DNA of 64,000 nucleotides from Marinobacterium sp. (GTDB lineage Bacteria; Pseudomonadota; Gammaproteobacteria; Pseudomonadales; Balneatricaceae), in the NCBI GenBank assembly GCA_030602245.1, contig JAUWAC010000006.1, positions 1-64,000 of the forward strand, in the 5' to 3' direction. The notes beneath the pieces were generated by a model. It made no database searches. It was not told where the DNA came from and worked only from the letters and a program-made list of their open reading frames with translations. The stretch's first letter is position 1. The number at the start of each line of letters is the position of its first letter. Made by a program: the position numbers and the translations under genes. This document shows, piece by piece, positions 54,067 through 64,000 of the stretch.

Positions 54067-54306
54067 ATGCAAGCTGAAGAAGTGAAACAGATCATCGAGC
54101 GTGAGCTTGAGGGTTGCACCGTCCATACCACCGGCGAAGGCTGTGATTTCCAGGTGACTGTGGTGGGCGAGCGGTTTGCCGGTCTGTCTCCGGTGAAAAA
54201 GCAGCAGCTGGTGTACAGCTGCCTGACCGACCTGATCGCCAGCGGAGCGATCCATGCCGTCTCGATCAAGACCTATACCCCCGAGCAGTGGGCTGCCCTG
54301 CAGTAA
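54067..54306 (+). CDS. ibaG: BolA-family protein IbaG (YrbA)
   Basis: A 79-residue BolA-like protein with the helix-turn-helix-like KOW fold: EEVKQIIERELEGCTV, a conserved Cys, FAGLSPVKKQQLVYSCL and IHAVSIKTYTPEQW. It is thought to act with monothiol glutaredoxin in Fe-S handling and links to envelope genes in other bacteria. It sits between mlaB and murA as in Pseudomonas and E. coli. Confidence 0.93.
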   Translation: MQAEEVKQIIERELEGCTVHTTGEGCDFQVTVVGERFAGLSPVKKQQLVYSCLTDLIASGAIHAVSIKTYTPEQWAALQ

Positions 54307-54320
54307 CAACGCGCGCCTGA

Positions 54321-55595
<1,275 letters not shown>

Positions 55596-55623
55596 TCGAG
55601 CGAATGATCGAAAGAAGAGACCG

Positions 55624-56280
55624 ATGAAAGAACAGCTGACCATCGCCCTGTCCAAGGGGCGCATCCTGAAGGAGACGCTGCCGCTGCTGGCAGCGGCCGA
55701 TATCGTGCCGGCGGAGGATATTTTCTCCAGCCGCAAGCTGATCTTCGATACCAACCATCCCCATATCAAGCTGGTGGTGATCCGCGCCACCGATGTGCCG
55801 ACGTATGTAGAGTATGGTGGCGCCGACATGGGGGTGGCGGGCAAGGATGTGCTGATGGAACATGGTGGCGAGGGGCTGTATGAGCCGCTCGATCTCGAGA
55901 TCGCCCGCTGCAAGCTGATGGTGGCCGGCATGAAGGGCGCCGAACCGGTGCGCGGACGCATGAAGGTGGCGACCAAGTTCGTCAACGTGACCAAAGAGTA
56001 CTTCGCCCGTCAGGGCGCCCAGGTGGACATCATCAAGCTGTACGGGGCGATGGAGCTGGCGCCGATCATGGGGCTGGCGGATCGCATCGTCGATATCGTC
56101 GATACCGGCAATACCCTGCGCGCCAATGGACTGGAACCGATGGAGCACATCGCCGATATCAGTTCACGGTTCGTGGTCGGGCAGCCGTCGATGAAGATGA
56201 AGTATCGTCAGATTCAGCCGATTCTGGATCAGCTCGGCGCGGCGGTGGCCGCCAAGCGCAAACAGGAGGCAGAGGCATGA
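55624..56280 (+). CDS. hisG: ATP phosphoribosyltransferase HisG, short form
   Basis: A 218-residue HisG catalysing the first step of histidine synthesis. It has [18 protein letters not shown], the [13 protein letters not shown] pocket and [18 protein letters not shown] loop. It is the short form lacking the C-terminal regulatory domain, so a separate HisZ subunit, not in this window, should supply feedback control. It overlaps hisD by 4 bases. Confidence 0.95.
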   Translation: MKEQLTIALSKGRILKETLPLLAAADIVPAEDIFSSRKLIFDTNHPHIKLVVIRATDVPTYVEYGGADMGVAGKDVLMEHGGEGLYEPLDLEIARCKLMVAGMKGAEPVRGRMKVATKFVNVTKEYFARQGAQVDIIKLYGAMELAPIMGLADRIVDIVDTGNTLRANGLEPMEHIADISSRFVVGQPSMKMKYRQIQPILDQLGAAVAAKRKQEAEA

Positions 56281-57584
56281 GCAAGCTGGATATTATCCGT
56301 CTCGACAGCGGCCAGAGTGATTTCGAACAGCGCCTCGAACAGCTGCTGGCGTGGGAAACCGTGTCGGATGGCGGCGTCAACGAGATCGTCAACGAGATCA
56401 TTGCCCGCATTCGCGCCGAGGGTGACAAGGCGCTGGTGGAGTACACCAACCGCTTCGATCGCATGCAGGCGGCCAGCATGGCCGAACTGGAAATGGGGCA
56501 GGCGCGTCTGCAGCAGGCGCTCGACGGCCTGCCGGCTGAACAGCGGACCGCGCTGGAAACGGCCGCGGCACGGATTCGTGCCTATCACGAGCGTCAGCTC
56601 GCCGGTTCCTGGCAGTACACCGAAGACGACGGCACCATGCTCGGGCAGCAGGTGACACCGATGGACCGTGTCGGTCTGTATGTGCCGGGCGGCAAAGCCG
56701 CGTATCCCTCATCCGTCCTGATGAATGCGCTGCCGGCCCACGTCGCCGGCGTCGAGGAGATCATTATGGTGGTGCCGACACCGGACGGTGTCGTCAACGA
56801 ACTGGTACTGGCGGCCGCGGCGCTGGCCGGTGTCAGTCGCGTGTTTACTGTCGGCGGCGCTCAGGCCGTGGCTGCACTGGCCTATGGTACCGAGACGGTG
56901 CCGCGGGTGGACAAGATCGTCGGTCCGGGCAATATCTTCGTGGCGACCGCCAAGCGTGCCGTATTCGGCGCCGTCGGCATCGACATGATCGCCGGTCCGT
57001 CGGAAATTCTGGTGATCTGCGATGGCCAGACCGACCCTGACTGGGTGGCGATGGATCTGTTCTCGCAGGCGGAGCATGATGAGGACGCGCAGCCGATTCT
57101 GGTATCGCCGGATGCCGACTTCATCGACCGGGTGCAGGCCAGCATCGAGAAGCTGCTGCCGACGATGGAGCGTGCCGACATCATCGAGGCGTCGCTGACC
57201 AATCGCGCCATCCTGATCAAGGCGCAGGATCTGGCGGACGCCGCGCGAATCAGCAACCGCGTTGCACCGGAGCATCTGGAACTGTCGGTCGAGGACCCGG
57301 ACGCACTGCTGGCACAGATTCGTCACGCCGGCGCGATCTTTATGGGGCGTTACACGGCTGAGGCGCTGGGCGACTACTGCGCCGGCCCCAACCACGTCTT
57401 GCCGACCTCCGGTACCGCGCGCTTTTCATCGCCGCTTGGGGTCTATGACTTCCAAAAGCGCTCGTCGCTGATCAAGTTCTCGGCCGAAGGCGCGTCGGAG
57501 ATGGGTAAGGTGGCATCGGTGCTGGCACGGGGTGAGGGGCTGACCGCTCACGCGCGTTCGGCGGAGTACCGTATCAAATCCTGA
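56277..57584 (+). CDS. hisD: Histidinol dehydrogenase
   Basis: A 435-residue zinc-dependent HisD that oxidises histidinol to histidine in two NAD-linked steps. It has [54 protein letters not shown] and the catalytic [10 protein letters not shown] and [13 protein letters not shown]. It follows hisG and is closed by a strong terminator. hisC, which follows in Pseudomonas, is absent. Confidence 0.97.
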   Translation: MSKLDIIRLDSGQSDFEQRLEQLLAWETVSDGGVNEIVNEIIARIRAEGDKALVEYTNRFDRMQAASMAELEMGQARLQQALDGLPAEQRTALETAAARIRAYHERQLAGSWQYTEDDGTMLGQQVTPMDRVGLYVPGGKAAYPSSVLMNALPAHVAGVEEIIMVVPTPDGVVNELVLAAAALAGVSRVFTVGGAQAVAALAYGTETVPRVDKIVGPGNIFVATAKRAVFGAVGIDMIAGPSEILVICDGQTDPDWVAMDLFSQAEHDEDAQPILVSPDADFIDRVQASIEKLLPTMERADIIEASLTNRAILIKAQDLADAARISNRVAPEHLELSVEDPDALLAQIRHAGAIFMGRYTAEALGDYCAGPNHVLPTSGTARFSSPLGVYDFQKRSSLIKFSAEGASEMGKVASVLARGEGLTAHARSAEYRIKS

Positions 57585-57595
57585 TGCCGTCCTGG

Positions 57596-57633
57596 CCACA
57601 AAAAAGCACGCCGTTGAGCGTGCTTTTTTGTGG
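57596..57633. terminator. Bidirectional terminator between hisD and algW
   Basis: AAAAAAGCACGC and GCGTGCTTTTTT form a perfect stem around CGTTGA, with A and T runs on both sides. It serves hisD on the plus strand and algW on the minus strand. Confidence 0.93.
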
Positions 57634-57654
57634 CCGGCAGTCGTGATCGCGCCA

Positions 57655-58797
57655 TCAGTTGACGTTGGCCGGGCGCTCGCTGGTGGTGACGACAATATCC
57701 TGCTGCTGGCCATCGCGGTAGATGGTGAAGCGTGCGGTTTCGCCGGGCTTGAGGCGTGCAATCGCATTCATCGTGCTGTGGCCGGCATCGGTAATCGGGT
57801 TGCCGTCCAGTGCCAGCAGGATATCACCGGGCTGCAGGCCCGCTTCATGGGCCGGGCTGTTGCGGTAGATGCCGGCGATGATCAGGCCGCGCTGATTCGG
57901 ATCGAGGCCGAACGACTCGGCCAGTTTCGGATTCAGCGCCTGCGCCTCGACGCCGACCCAGCCGCGCACGACGCGGCCGCGCTCGATCAGATCCTGCAGT
58001 ACCTGCTGAACCAGATCGGACGGGATGGCAAAGCCGATCCCTTCGGAGCCGCCGGACTTGCTGAAGATGGCGGTGTTGATGCCCACCAGATTGCCGGCCG
58101 GGTCGATCAGTGCGCCGCCGGAGTTACCGGGGTTGATCGCCGCATCGGTCTGGATGAAGTCCTCGTAGGTGCTCAGCCCCAGCCGGTTGCGGTCGGTGGC
58201 GCTGATGATACCCTGCGTCACAGTCTGGCCGACGCCAAACGGGTTGCCGATCGCCAGCACGACATCACCGACACGCAGCTGATCGGTAGGGGCCAGGGTG
58301 ATGTCGGGCAGGTCGCTGAGACTGATTTTCAGGACCGCGATATCGGTCGGGGGATCGGTGCCGACGACACTGGCAACCGCTTCGCGGCCATCGCGCAGTG
58401 CCACGATGATCGAGTCGGCGCCGGCGATGACATGGTTGTTGGTGACCACGTAGCCCTGCGGGCTGATGATGACACCGGAACCGAGGCTGGCGTGCACCTG
58501 CTCTTGCTCCGGTGGCGTGTCGGAGTTGAAATAGGGCCGGTAGAGGGGGTCGTTGAGCACAGTGTCATCGGCCTCGACACGGGTGCGCGTGTAGATGTTG
58601 ACCACGGCCGGTGCGGCCAGATCAACGGCATCGGCGTAGCTGTGCGGGCCCTGCTGGGATGGCGCGCGATTGCTGACTTCACGGATCTCGACGCGGGTCT
58701 TTGACGATCCCGTCAGTTCCGGATAGAGCTGCAGGATCAGTGCGGCGGCGAGAATGCCGGTCAGAATCGGCCAGCCCAGGAATGACAATATGCGCAT
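57655..58797 (-). CDS. algW: Periplasmic site-1 serine protease (AlgW/DegS type)
   Basis: A 380-residue membrane-anchored trypsin-like protease with one N-terminal span (about 7-25). The catalytic triad is His122 in TNNHVIAG, Asp152 in TDIAVLK and Ser226 in GNSGGAL, followed by a single PDZ domain (about 265-375). AlgW/DegS proteases sense unfolded outer-membrane proteins through PDZ and cut the anti-sigma factor of sigma-E/AlgU. The position after murA-hisGD matches Pseudomonas algW. The anti-sigma gene is not in view. Confidence 0.93.
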   Translation of the reverse strand: MRILSFLGWPILTGILAAALILQLYPELTGSSKTRVEIREVSNRAPSQQGPHSYADAVDLAAPAVVNIYTRTRVEADDTVLNDPLYRPYFNSDTPPEQEQVHASLGSGVIISPQGYVVTNNHVIAGADSIIVALRDGREAVASVVGTDPPTDIAVLKISLSDLPDITLAPTDQLRVGDVVLAIGNPFGVGQTVTQGIISATDRNRLGLSTYEDFIQTDAAINPGNSGGALIDPAGNLVGINTAIFSKSGGSEGIGFAIPSDLVQQVLQDLIERGRVVRGWVGVEAQALNPKLAESFGLDPNQRGLIIAGIYRNSPAHEAGLQPGDILLALDGNPITDAGHSTMNAIARLKPGETARFTIYRDGQQQDIVVTTSERPANVN

Positions 58798-58889
58798 CTG
58801 AATGATTACGGCTCTCTCGGGGAGTGGTGATCGAATCCTGTTCTGAACCCGCGATTATACGGATAGTTGTTCGTAAATGGGAAACCGCT

Positions 58890-59663
58890 ATGACTGAAAC
58901 CAACGGCGTCGAAACCGCCGAACTTGTGCGCTACTGCGATCATCTGCTGCAGAGTGACCGTTTCCGTGACTACTGCCCTAACGGCCTGCAGGTCGAAGGG
59001 CGCGACCGCGTTGCCCGCATTCTGACCGGCGTGACGGCCTGTCAGGCGCTGCTGGATGAAGCGCTGGCGTGGCAGGCCGATCTGGTGCTGGTTCATCACG
59101 GCTACTTCTGGAAGGGCGAGCCTGCCGCCGTGACCGGCATCAAGCGGCGCCGGCTGAAAACGTTGCTGGAGAACGATCTCAATCTGCTGGCCTACCACCT
59201 GCCGCTCGATGCGCACCCGGAACTGGGTAACAACGCGCGACTGGCCAAACTGCTTGGCATCGAAGTACAGGGTGGGCTGGAGCCGGAGAATCCGCTCAGC
59301 ATCGGTAATATCGGGGTTCTGTCGCAGGCGCAGTCGCTGGCGCGTCTGAGCGTGACCATCGAGAAGGTCCTGGGGCGGGCACCGCAGACGATCAGTGCCG
59401 GGGAGCGCCCGATCCGCCGGGTTGCCTTCTGTACCGGCGCTGCTGACAGGATGATCGAGCAGGCCCATGCGCTGGGCGCCGATGCGTTCATCAGCGGTGA
59501 GATATCAGAGCCGGTGGTGCACTTCGCCCGCGAAGCGGGTATCCACTATATTGGCGCCGGTCATCATGCGACCGAACGCTACGGCGTGCAGGCACTGGGT
59601 GAGCACCTGGCACGCCGGTTCGGGCTCGAGCACCGCTTCGTCGATATCGATAACCCGGTCTGA
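58890..59663 (+). CDS. NIF3/YbgI family metal-binding protein
   Basis: A 257-residue NIF3-like (DUF34) protein. The dimetal site is suggested by LVLVHHGYFWKG, the intermediate AYHLPLDAHPELGNN, and the C-terminal AGHHATERYGV. Family members are proposed to act as GTP cyclohydrolase-like or metal-handling proteins, but the function is not settled. The ATG at 58890 gives a normal N terminus. It is divergent from algW and convergent with zapG, the same neighbours as in many gammaproteobacteria. Confidence 0.9.
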   Translation: MTETNGVETAELVRYCDHLLQSDRFRDYCPNGLQVEGRDRVARILTGVTACQALLDEALAWQADLVLVHHGYFWKGEPAAVTGIKRRRLKTLLENDLNLLAYHLPLDAHPELGNNARLAKLLGIEVQGGLEPENPLSIGNIGVLSQAQSLARLSVTIEKVLGRAPQTISAGERPIRRVAFCTGAADRMIEQAHALGADAFISGEISEPVVHFAREAGIHYIGAGHHATERYGVQALGEHLARRFGLEHRFVDIDNPV

Positions 59664-59677
59664 CGCGCCGTGCGGCG

Positions 59678-60232
59678 TCAGCTGCGAGCGCTGTCCGGCC
59701 GGCGCGGTTCGGCTGCGTCGTCGGTGTCGGTCGGTGTGGCCGGGTCCACCGGCGGTGCCGGTACCGGCTCCTCCTCCGGTGCGTCGCGTTTGACGCCGTA
59801 ACGGTCGGACAGCGTGCCTTCCTCATCGGGCCGCTTCGGTGCATAGTCGCGCGGCGGTTCCGGCTGCTGCTCGCTGTCTTCGTTGTCGACCGCATCGGTC
59901 ACGGTCGGAATCTCCTGTTGTGTCAGGCGCGGCTGCAGCGCGGCCTGCAGCGCCTCGGCAGGGTGGGTGTCACTGCACAGGGTCTGGGCGCCATTGGCCA
60001 GATGCTGATGCACGCGGCGGTACTGTTCGGTCAGGCCGTTGACCAGTTCTGCCGTGGTTTCAAAGTGAGTGGTCACCTCTTCCCGGTAGCTCTCGAGCTC
60101 GGCGCGCGTGCTCTCGAGCTCCCGCGACATCTGTTGCTGCTTCTCCGTGCTGCCGCGGCCGAGCAGATAGCCGATCACCAGGCCGACGGCGACGCCGACC
60201 AGCGCCAGAATCCAGATATTGCTTGTATCCAC
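59678..60232 (-). CDS. zapG: ZapG (YhcB, DUF1043) division/envelope protein
   Basis: A 184-residue inner-membrane protein. An N-terminal span (about 6-24, ILALVGVAVGLVIGYLLG) leads into a coiled coil (about 28-75) with LTEQYRRVHQHLANGAQTLC, then an acidic, proline-rich disordered tail. The YhcB/ZapG family links peptidoglycan elongation and division machinery. Start ATG 60232 with GGAGAAC upstream. The 133-bp gap to the GntR gene shows no clear element. Confidence 0.88.
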   Translation of the reverse strand: MDTSNIWILALVGVAVGLVIGYLLGRGSTEKQQQMSRELESTRAELESYREEVTTHFETTAELVNGLTEQYRRVHQHLANGAQTLCSDTHPAEALQAALQPRLTQQEIPTVTDAVDNEDSEQQPEPPRDYAPKRPDEEGTLSDRYGVKRDAPEEEPVPAPPVDPATPTDTDDAAEPRRPDSARS

Positions 60233-60365
60233 GTGTTCTCCTTTCGAGTCGCGAGGCGTTCGGTCAGGTCGGCCGGAATGCCGGGCCGATCATCCCGGGA
60301 CGCCGTTACTGCCCCAGGCAGGTTGCTGCCCTTGCAAGGATATGACAATCCGCTGGCGCTGCCTA

Positions 60366-61097
60366 TTACCGCCGGCTTCGACTTTCGCTGCGTGCGCGCT
60401 CCAGCTGCTGCGACAGCGTATCGACCTGAGAGGCGATCAGCTGACGGGCGGTGGCTTCGTTACCGGCGCGGATCGCGTCGAGCAGCGCCTCATGCTGGCG
60501 GATGATCAGGTCGCGCTCCGGATAGCGGAATACCACCATGTTGCTGACCGGTTGCAGTCCTTCGATAACCGCGTACATCACCAGCCCGAGCAGACGGTTG
60601 CCGGTGGCGTTGACCAGTGCGCGGTGAAACGCGACATCGGCGGCACAGAACTGCTCCGGCTGGGACAGGCACTCCTTCTGCCGCGCCAGCGCGCGTTCCA
60701 GTGCGGCGATGTCGTCGTCGCTGCGCATCCGTGCCGCGAGGCCGGCGCACAGCTGTTCCAGTTCGTGGCGGCACTGAATGATCTCATCGAGCGACAGGCT
60801 GTCGAGACCGACCAGCAGGCGGATTGCGCTGCCAAGTCCTTCGCCGAGTTCGAGAATATCGGGTCGGTTGATGAAGGTGCCGCCCGTGGGGCCGCGCCGG
60901 GAGCGGATCAGGTTCTGGGCCGCCAGCCGTTTGAGCGCCTCGCGGATCGTCGGACGCGAGACGTTGAAGCGACGGGCCAGCTCCTCTTCGGTGGGCAGGC
61001 GGTCATCGGCACTGAGGGTACCATCGGTGATGGCGGCACGAATCTGATCCGCGATCTGGCGGGGCAGGTTCTGTTGATTGACGGGGTTGAATTCCAC
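60366..61097 (-). CDS. GntR-family (FadR/FCD subfamily) regulator
   Basis: A 243-residue regulator with an N-terminal winged helix-turn-helix (QIADQIRAAITDGTL...LPTEEELARRFNVSRPTIREALKRLAAQNLI) and an all-helical FCD effector domain with metal-binding-type His residues (DVAFHRALV, RQHEALLDAI). I chose the GTG at 61097 because GGGAG lies seven bases upstream; starts at 61121 (ATG) or 61130 (GTG) lack this. It is divergent from an acrylyl-CoA reductase gene, and two FadR-type operators lie in the gap, so it probably represses acuI and possibly itself. Confidence 0.87.
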   Translation of the reverse strand: MEFNPVNQQNLPRQIADQIRAAITDGTLSADDRLPTEEELARRFNVSRPTIREALKRLAAQNLIRSRRGPTGGTFINRPDILELGEGLGSAIRLLVGLDSLSLDEIIQCRHELEQLCAGLAARMRSDDDIAALERALARQKECLSQPEQFCAADVAFHRALVNATGNRLLGLVMYAVIEGLQPVSNMVVFRYPERDLIIRQHEALLDAIRAGNEATARQLIASQVDTLSQQLERARSESRSRR

Positions 61098-61181
61098 GCT
61101 CTGACTCCCGGGGCCAACCATCGGGCCCACGACTATGCTGGTATCAGGTCAAGTATTTCACAGACGGGGATAATTGTTAAT

Positions 61182-61192
61182 TTGCTTGACAA
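61182..61192. promoter_or_regulatory. FadR-type operator, imperfect
   Basis: TTGCTTGACAA keeps the ACNA half and differs at one base in the left half of the GntR/FadR consensus TNGTNNNACNA. It lies 41 bases before a second, perfect match, in the gap between the GntR gene and acuI. It includes a TTGACA that could be a -35. Confidence 0.45.
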
Positions 61193-61219
61193 ATAAGCGG
61201 TGCTTCGCGACGCTACGTT

Positions 61220-61236
61220 AAATTGTAAGACAAATT
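61220..61236. promoter_or_regulatory. FadR-type operator upstream of acuI
   Basis: The core TTGTAAGACAA (61223-61233) is a perfect TNGTNNNACNA match, flanked by AAA and ATT to make a near-perfect 17-base palindrome, 38 bases upstream of the acuI start. Confidence 0.65.
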
Positions 61237-61273
61237 GGTTATTCGGCGTACAAGCGGAATGGGAGGTGGAAAC

Positions 61274-62257
61274 ATGTTCAAGGCCCTGATTGTCGATCAA
61301 GTCGACGGTGCAACCAAAGCCGAGATTCAGCAGCTCGAGGAGACACAGCTGCCCGAGGGGGATGTGCTGGTCGCGGTCAGTTACTCCTCGCTCAACTACA
61401 AGGATGGTCTGGCCGTAACCGGCAAGGGGCCGATTATCTCTTCGTTCCCGGCGATTCCCGGGATCGATTTTGCCGGCAAGGTACTGGAATCAAACGACCC
61501 GCGTTACGCACCGGGTCAGCCGGTGGTGCTGACCGGCTGGGGCGTTGGCGAGCGCCACTGGGGCGGCATGGCACAGAAGGCCCGGGTCAAGGGTGACTGG
61601 CTGGTGCCGCTGCCCGAGGGCATGAGCGAGCGCGACGCGATGGCGATCGGCACGGCGGGCTTTACCGCGATGCTGTGTGTGATGGCGCTGGAGGAGGGCG
61701 GTGTCCGTCCCGACAGTGGTCCTGTACTGGTGACCGGCGCCTCCGGCGGCGTTGGCAGTGTTGCGGTCGCCCTGCTGGGTAAACTCGGCTACCAGGTGAC
61801 GGCGGCCACCGGGCGCACCGAAGAGAGTGATTACCTGCGCAGTCTCGGCGCCAGTGAGATCCGCTCGCGTGATGAGATGAGTGCGAAGTCTCGCCCGCTG
61901 GAGAAGCAGCGCTGGGCCGGTGTCGTCGATACGGTCGGCGGGGCGGTGCTGGCACGGGCGCTGGCCGAAACCCACTACAACGGTACCGTTGCCGCCTGTG
62001 GTCTGGCAGGCAGCCACGAGCTTAACACCACCGTCATGCCGTTCATTCTGCGCAATGTGCGTCTGCAGGGGGTTGATTCCGTCGTCTGCCCTGCCCCGCG
62101 TCGCGCGCAGGCATGGCAGCGACTGCAGCAGGATCTGGAGCTGTCCCGCCTTGGCGAGGTGACACAGGAGATCACGCTCGAGCAGGTGCCCGACTATGCC
62201 GCGCGCATTCTGCGGGGCGAGGTGCGCGGGCGTACCCTGATCCGGGTCGAGGACTGA
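61274..62257 (+). CDS. acuI: Acrylyl-CoA reductase (NADPH), AcuI/YhdH family
   Basis: A 327-residue medium-chain reductase of the YhdH/AcuI group. It has SYSSLNYKDGLAVTGKGPI, the FPAIPGIDFAGKV segment, VLTGWGVGERHWGG and the nucleotide motif VTGASGGVGSVAVALL. AcuI reduces toxic acrylyl-CoA to propionyl-CoA in acrylate, 3-hydroxypropionate and DMSP metabolism, common in marine bacteria. The ATG at 61274 has an excellent GGAGG. No DMSP lyase is in view. It is divergent from a FadR-type regulator with matching operators. Confidence 0.9.
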   Translation: MFKALIVDQVDGATKAEIQQLEETQLPEGDVLVAVSYSSLNYKDGLAVTGKGPIISSFPAIPGIDFAGKVLESNDPRYAPGQPVVLTGWGVGERHWGGMAQKARVKGDWLVPLPEGMSERDAMAIGTAGFTAMLCVMALEEGGVRPDSGPVLVTGASGGVGSVAVALLGKLGYQVTAATGRTEESDYLRSLGASEIRSRDEMSAKSRPLEKQRWAGVVDTVGGAVLARALAETHYNGTVAACGLAGSHELNTTVMPFILRNVRLQGVDSVVCPAPRRAQAWQRLQQDLELSRLGEVTQEITLEQVPDYAARILRGEVRGRTLIRVED

Positions 62258-62318
62258 ACGGCTGAAGCCACGGGCAACCGGCGTATAATCGACGTTTTGT
62301 CGTGACGCCGGAGGCTCG

Positions 62319-63179
62319 ATGTACCGCCTGATATTGTTGCTCGTAACGCTGGTGTGGTCGCTGCAGGCACCGGCGCTGGAGGTGCGTGACGGCAGCGGTC
62401 GCACCATCGAGCTGGCGCAGCCCGCCGCTCGTATCGTCGCGCTGGCACCGGATCTTGTCGAGAACCTGTATGCGATCGGCGCGGGTGAGACCCTGGTCGG
62501 CCGTATAGCCCATGCCGACTACCCGGCTGCGGCCCGGCGCGCAGCGCTGGTCGGCGACTATCAGAGCTTTGATGCCGAAACGATTCTGGCGCTGCGGCCC
62601 GATCTGGTATTGGCGTGGCAGGAGGGCAATCCGCCCGAGCGCCTGCGCCAGCTGGAGGCGCTGGGTCTGGTCGTGGTACGGCTATCGAGCCTGAGCATCG
62701 AAGCGATTCCCGCCAATCTGCGCCTGCTCGGGCGACTGACCGGGCGTGATGCCGAGGCCCGCCGGCAGGCGGAAACCTTTACCCACCGCTTGCAGCAGCT
62801 GGCGCCGGCGCCGGGTGCCGATCGGCCGCTGCTGTTTTACCAGCTGTGGCCGGAGCCGTTGCTGACGGTCAGTGACGGTACGCTGATCGGGCAGGCGATT
62901 CGTTTCTGCGGCGCCGACAACCCCTTCGGCGCCCGTCCGGAACTGGCCCCGCAGCTCAGTGTCGAGGCCGTGATCGCGGCGGCGCCGGATCTGATAGTCG
63001 GTACCGACGAAGCCGGCGATCAGTGGCGGGCGCGCTGGCTGCACTGGCCCGGCATTCCTGCCGTGGCGCAGCAGCGGCTGGTGACACTGCCGGCCGATCT
63101 GTTGCACCGGGCCACACCGCGCTTTCTCGATGGACTGGCCGCACTCTGTGACGCCGTACAGGCGGCGCGGGCGGAGTGA
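62319..63179 (+). CDS. btuF: Cobalamin-type periplasmic binding protein (BtuF-like)
   Basis: A 286-residue class III binding protein with a signal peptide (LILLLVTLVWSLQAPA, cleavage near APALE). The BtuF-like body shows ARIVALAPDLVENLYAIGAGETLVG, VGDYQSFDAETILALRPDLVLAW, FYQLWPEPLLTVSDGTLIGQAI and the AAPDLIVG strand. It would deliver vitamin B12 to BtuCD, but no permease or ATPase gene is adjacent; related iron-binding proteins are an alternative. The 147-bp gap that follows has a lone TATACT (63251-63256) without a convincing -35. Confidence 0.82.
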   Translation: MYRLILLLVTLVWSLQAPALEVRDGSGRTIELAQPAARIVALAPDLVENLYAIGAGETLVGRIAHADYPAAARRAALVGDYQSFDAETILALRPDLVLAWQEGNPPERLRQLEALGLVVVRLSSLSIEAIPANLRLLGRLTGRDAEARRQAETFTHRLQQLAPAPGADRPLLFYQLWPEPLLTVSDGTLIGQAIRFCGADNPFGARPELAPQLSVEAVIAAAPDLIVGTDEAGDQWRARWLHWPGIPAVAQQRLVTLPADLLHRATPRFLDGLAALCDAVQAARAE

Positions 63180-63326
63180 GGCGCGCGGCTGCCGATCAGG
63201 CTTTCGCGCACGGCCCCTGTTTGACTGTATCACCCTACGCTTTAGAGGCTTATACTGGGAGCCAGGCTGCTGATTTCCAACTGCAAATGCAGGTGCTAAG
63301 GACGGTGCCAGGACTGACAGGTACGC

Positions 63327-64000
63327 GTGAAGTTGAAATACCAGGAGACGTTGAACGCCGTTTACGCCCAGCTTGATCGCCTGGGCGATCTGCCGATTTT
63401 CAGTGCCACCGTGAACCGGATTCGCCAGATCAGCTCGTCGCGTGAGAGCGATGCGATGGCGCTGGCCATGGCGGTGATGAAGGACGCGAACCTGTCGGCC
63501 AAACTGCTCAAGATTGCCAATACACCGCACTACAACCGTGGTCACGGCAACATCAGCGTGGTGTCCCGCGCCGTCGTGCTGCTGGGCTTCGAGCGTATCC
63601 AGAACCTGTCGATGACGCTGAAGCTGATCGAAACCTTCAGCGCCGATGAGCCCGGTACCGGGATGGACAATCTGCTGGTCAGCGCCTTTCTCAATGCCGC
63701 GATGGCGCGCGAGATCGCGATCCGTTCCGGCGCGATGGATATCGAGGAAAGCTATATCTGCGGCCTGCTGTATCGGCTCGGCGAAATCATCGTCGCCTAC
63801 ACGCTGCCGGATCGCTACCGGCGCATGCTCCGGCTCAGGGCTGAGGGCGAAGAGGGCTGGGATCGGATTCAGCTGCGCGAACTGGGCGGTCATTTCAGCG
63901 ATATCGGTCAGGATCTGACGCAGAGCTGGGGCTTTCCCAAGAGTGTGGTACAGGCGATGGATCCGATGAGCGCCGAACAGTTGAAGCCATCGCACCGGCT
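63327..64000 (+). CDS. HDOD-domain signalling protein (partial, runs off the window)
   Basis: An open frame from a GTG at 63327 that continues past the window end, so only about 224 residues are visible. An HDOD domain spans about residues 15-215: LPIFSATVNRIRQISS, MKDANLSAKLLKIANTP, SRAVVLLGFERIQNLSM and the YICGLLYRLGEIIVAY helix. HDOD proteins lack HD phosphodiesterase residues and usually act as regulators linked to c-di-GMP or virulence/motility signalling. Any C-terminal effector domain lies outside. Confidence 0.85.
   Translation, partial: MKLKYQETLNAVYAQLDRLGDLPIFSATVNRIRQISSSRESDAMALAMAVMKDANLSAKLLKIANTPHYNRGHGNISVVSRAVVLLGFERIQNLSMTLKLIETFSADEPGTGMDNLLVSAFLNAAMAREIAIRSGAMDIEESYICGLLYRLGEIIVAYTLPDRYRRMLRLRAEGEEGWDRIQLRELGGHFSDIGQDLTQSWGFPKSVVQAMDPMSAEQLKPSHR

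Noticed and set aside
63221-63256. TTGACT and TATACT upstream of the HDOD gene as one promoter
   Set aside because: The spacer would be 24 bases, too long for sigma-70; TATACT alone is not enough to call.

Overview
The window is about 64 kb of GC-rich (low 60s % by eye), densely coded chromosomal DNA from a gammaproteobacterium. Gene content and order (lptD-surA-pdxA-rsmA-apaG, amgK-murU, kdsD-kdsC-lptCAB-rpoN-hpf-ptsN-rapZ-ptsO, mlaFEDCB-ibaG-murA-hisGD-algW, gatCAB beside mreBCD-maf-rng-yhdP) resemble Pseudomonas and marine Oceanospirillales/Marinobacterium-type bacteria. The species cannot be named from the sequence alone.

Layout. 1-138: right end of an IS256-like insertion sequence. 236-1822: Aer-like PAS chemoreceptor. 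1832-3943: divergent hydroxypyruvate isomerase-like gene and glycerate kinase, separated by an array of 7-bp repeats. 3858-9890: Fur-boxed iron/siderophore uptake operon (TonB-dependent receptor, binding protein, two permeases, ATPase) with a divergent LysR gene. 11152-14110: 3-hydroxybenzoate 4-monooxygenase-like mobA with its own divergent LysR regulator. 14164-14610: initiator tRNA with a strong promoter, followed by two 144-bp-spaced degenerate tRNA copies, each behind a terminator hairpin. 14682-25900: DUF72 gene, the envelope/RNA operon lptD to apaG, divergent amgK-murU-djlA, and a DUF3530 gene. 26003-28257: rpe-gph and a NhaR-like LysR gene. 28316-28438: strong small-RNA candidate. 28589-29876: two-subunit bacterioferritin and Bfd under a Fur-type promoter. 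30043-33361: gatCAB. 33543-41946: mreBCD-maf-rng-yhdP. 41954-43838: darP and mgtE. 43905-50756: nitrogen PTS, RpoN and the Kdo/LPS transport cluster. 50857-57584: mla lipid transport, ibaG, murA, hisG, hisD. 57655-64000: algW, NIF3, zapG, a FadR-type regulator divergent from acuI, btuF, and a truncated HDOD gene.

How it works together. Most genes build or police the cell envelope: LPS synthesis and export (kdsDC, lptABCD), outer-membrane protein folding (surA, algW), phospholipid asymmetry (mla), peptidoglycan synthesis and recycling (murA, amgK, murU), and shape (mreBCD, zapG). A second theme is iron: Fur-type sites lie in front of the receptor operon and bfd, and storage is by a complementary bacterioferritin pair. 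Accessory catabolic pieces (mobA, acuI, hyi/glxK) each sit as small divergent units with local regulators or regulatory DNA.

Items most worth a second look: the C-rich-loop small-RNA candidate beside the NhaR-like gene; the tandem initiator-tRNA/terminator array; the three WxC motifs at the N terminus of LptD; an apparently non-canonical start of mreC; and the split heme/ferroxidase bacterioferritin pair. No CRISPR array, prophage or classical secretion or defence system was seen.
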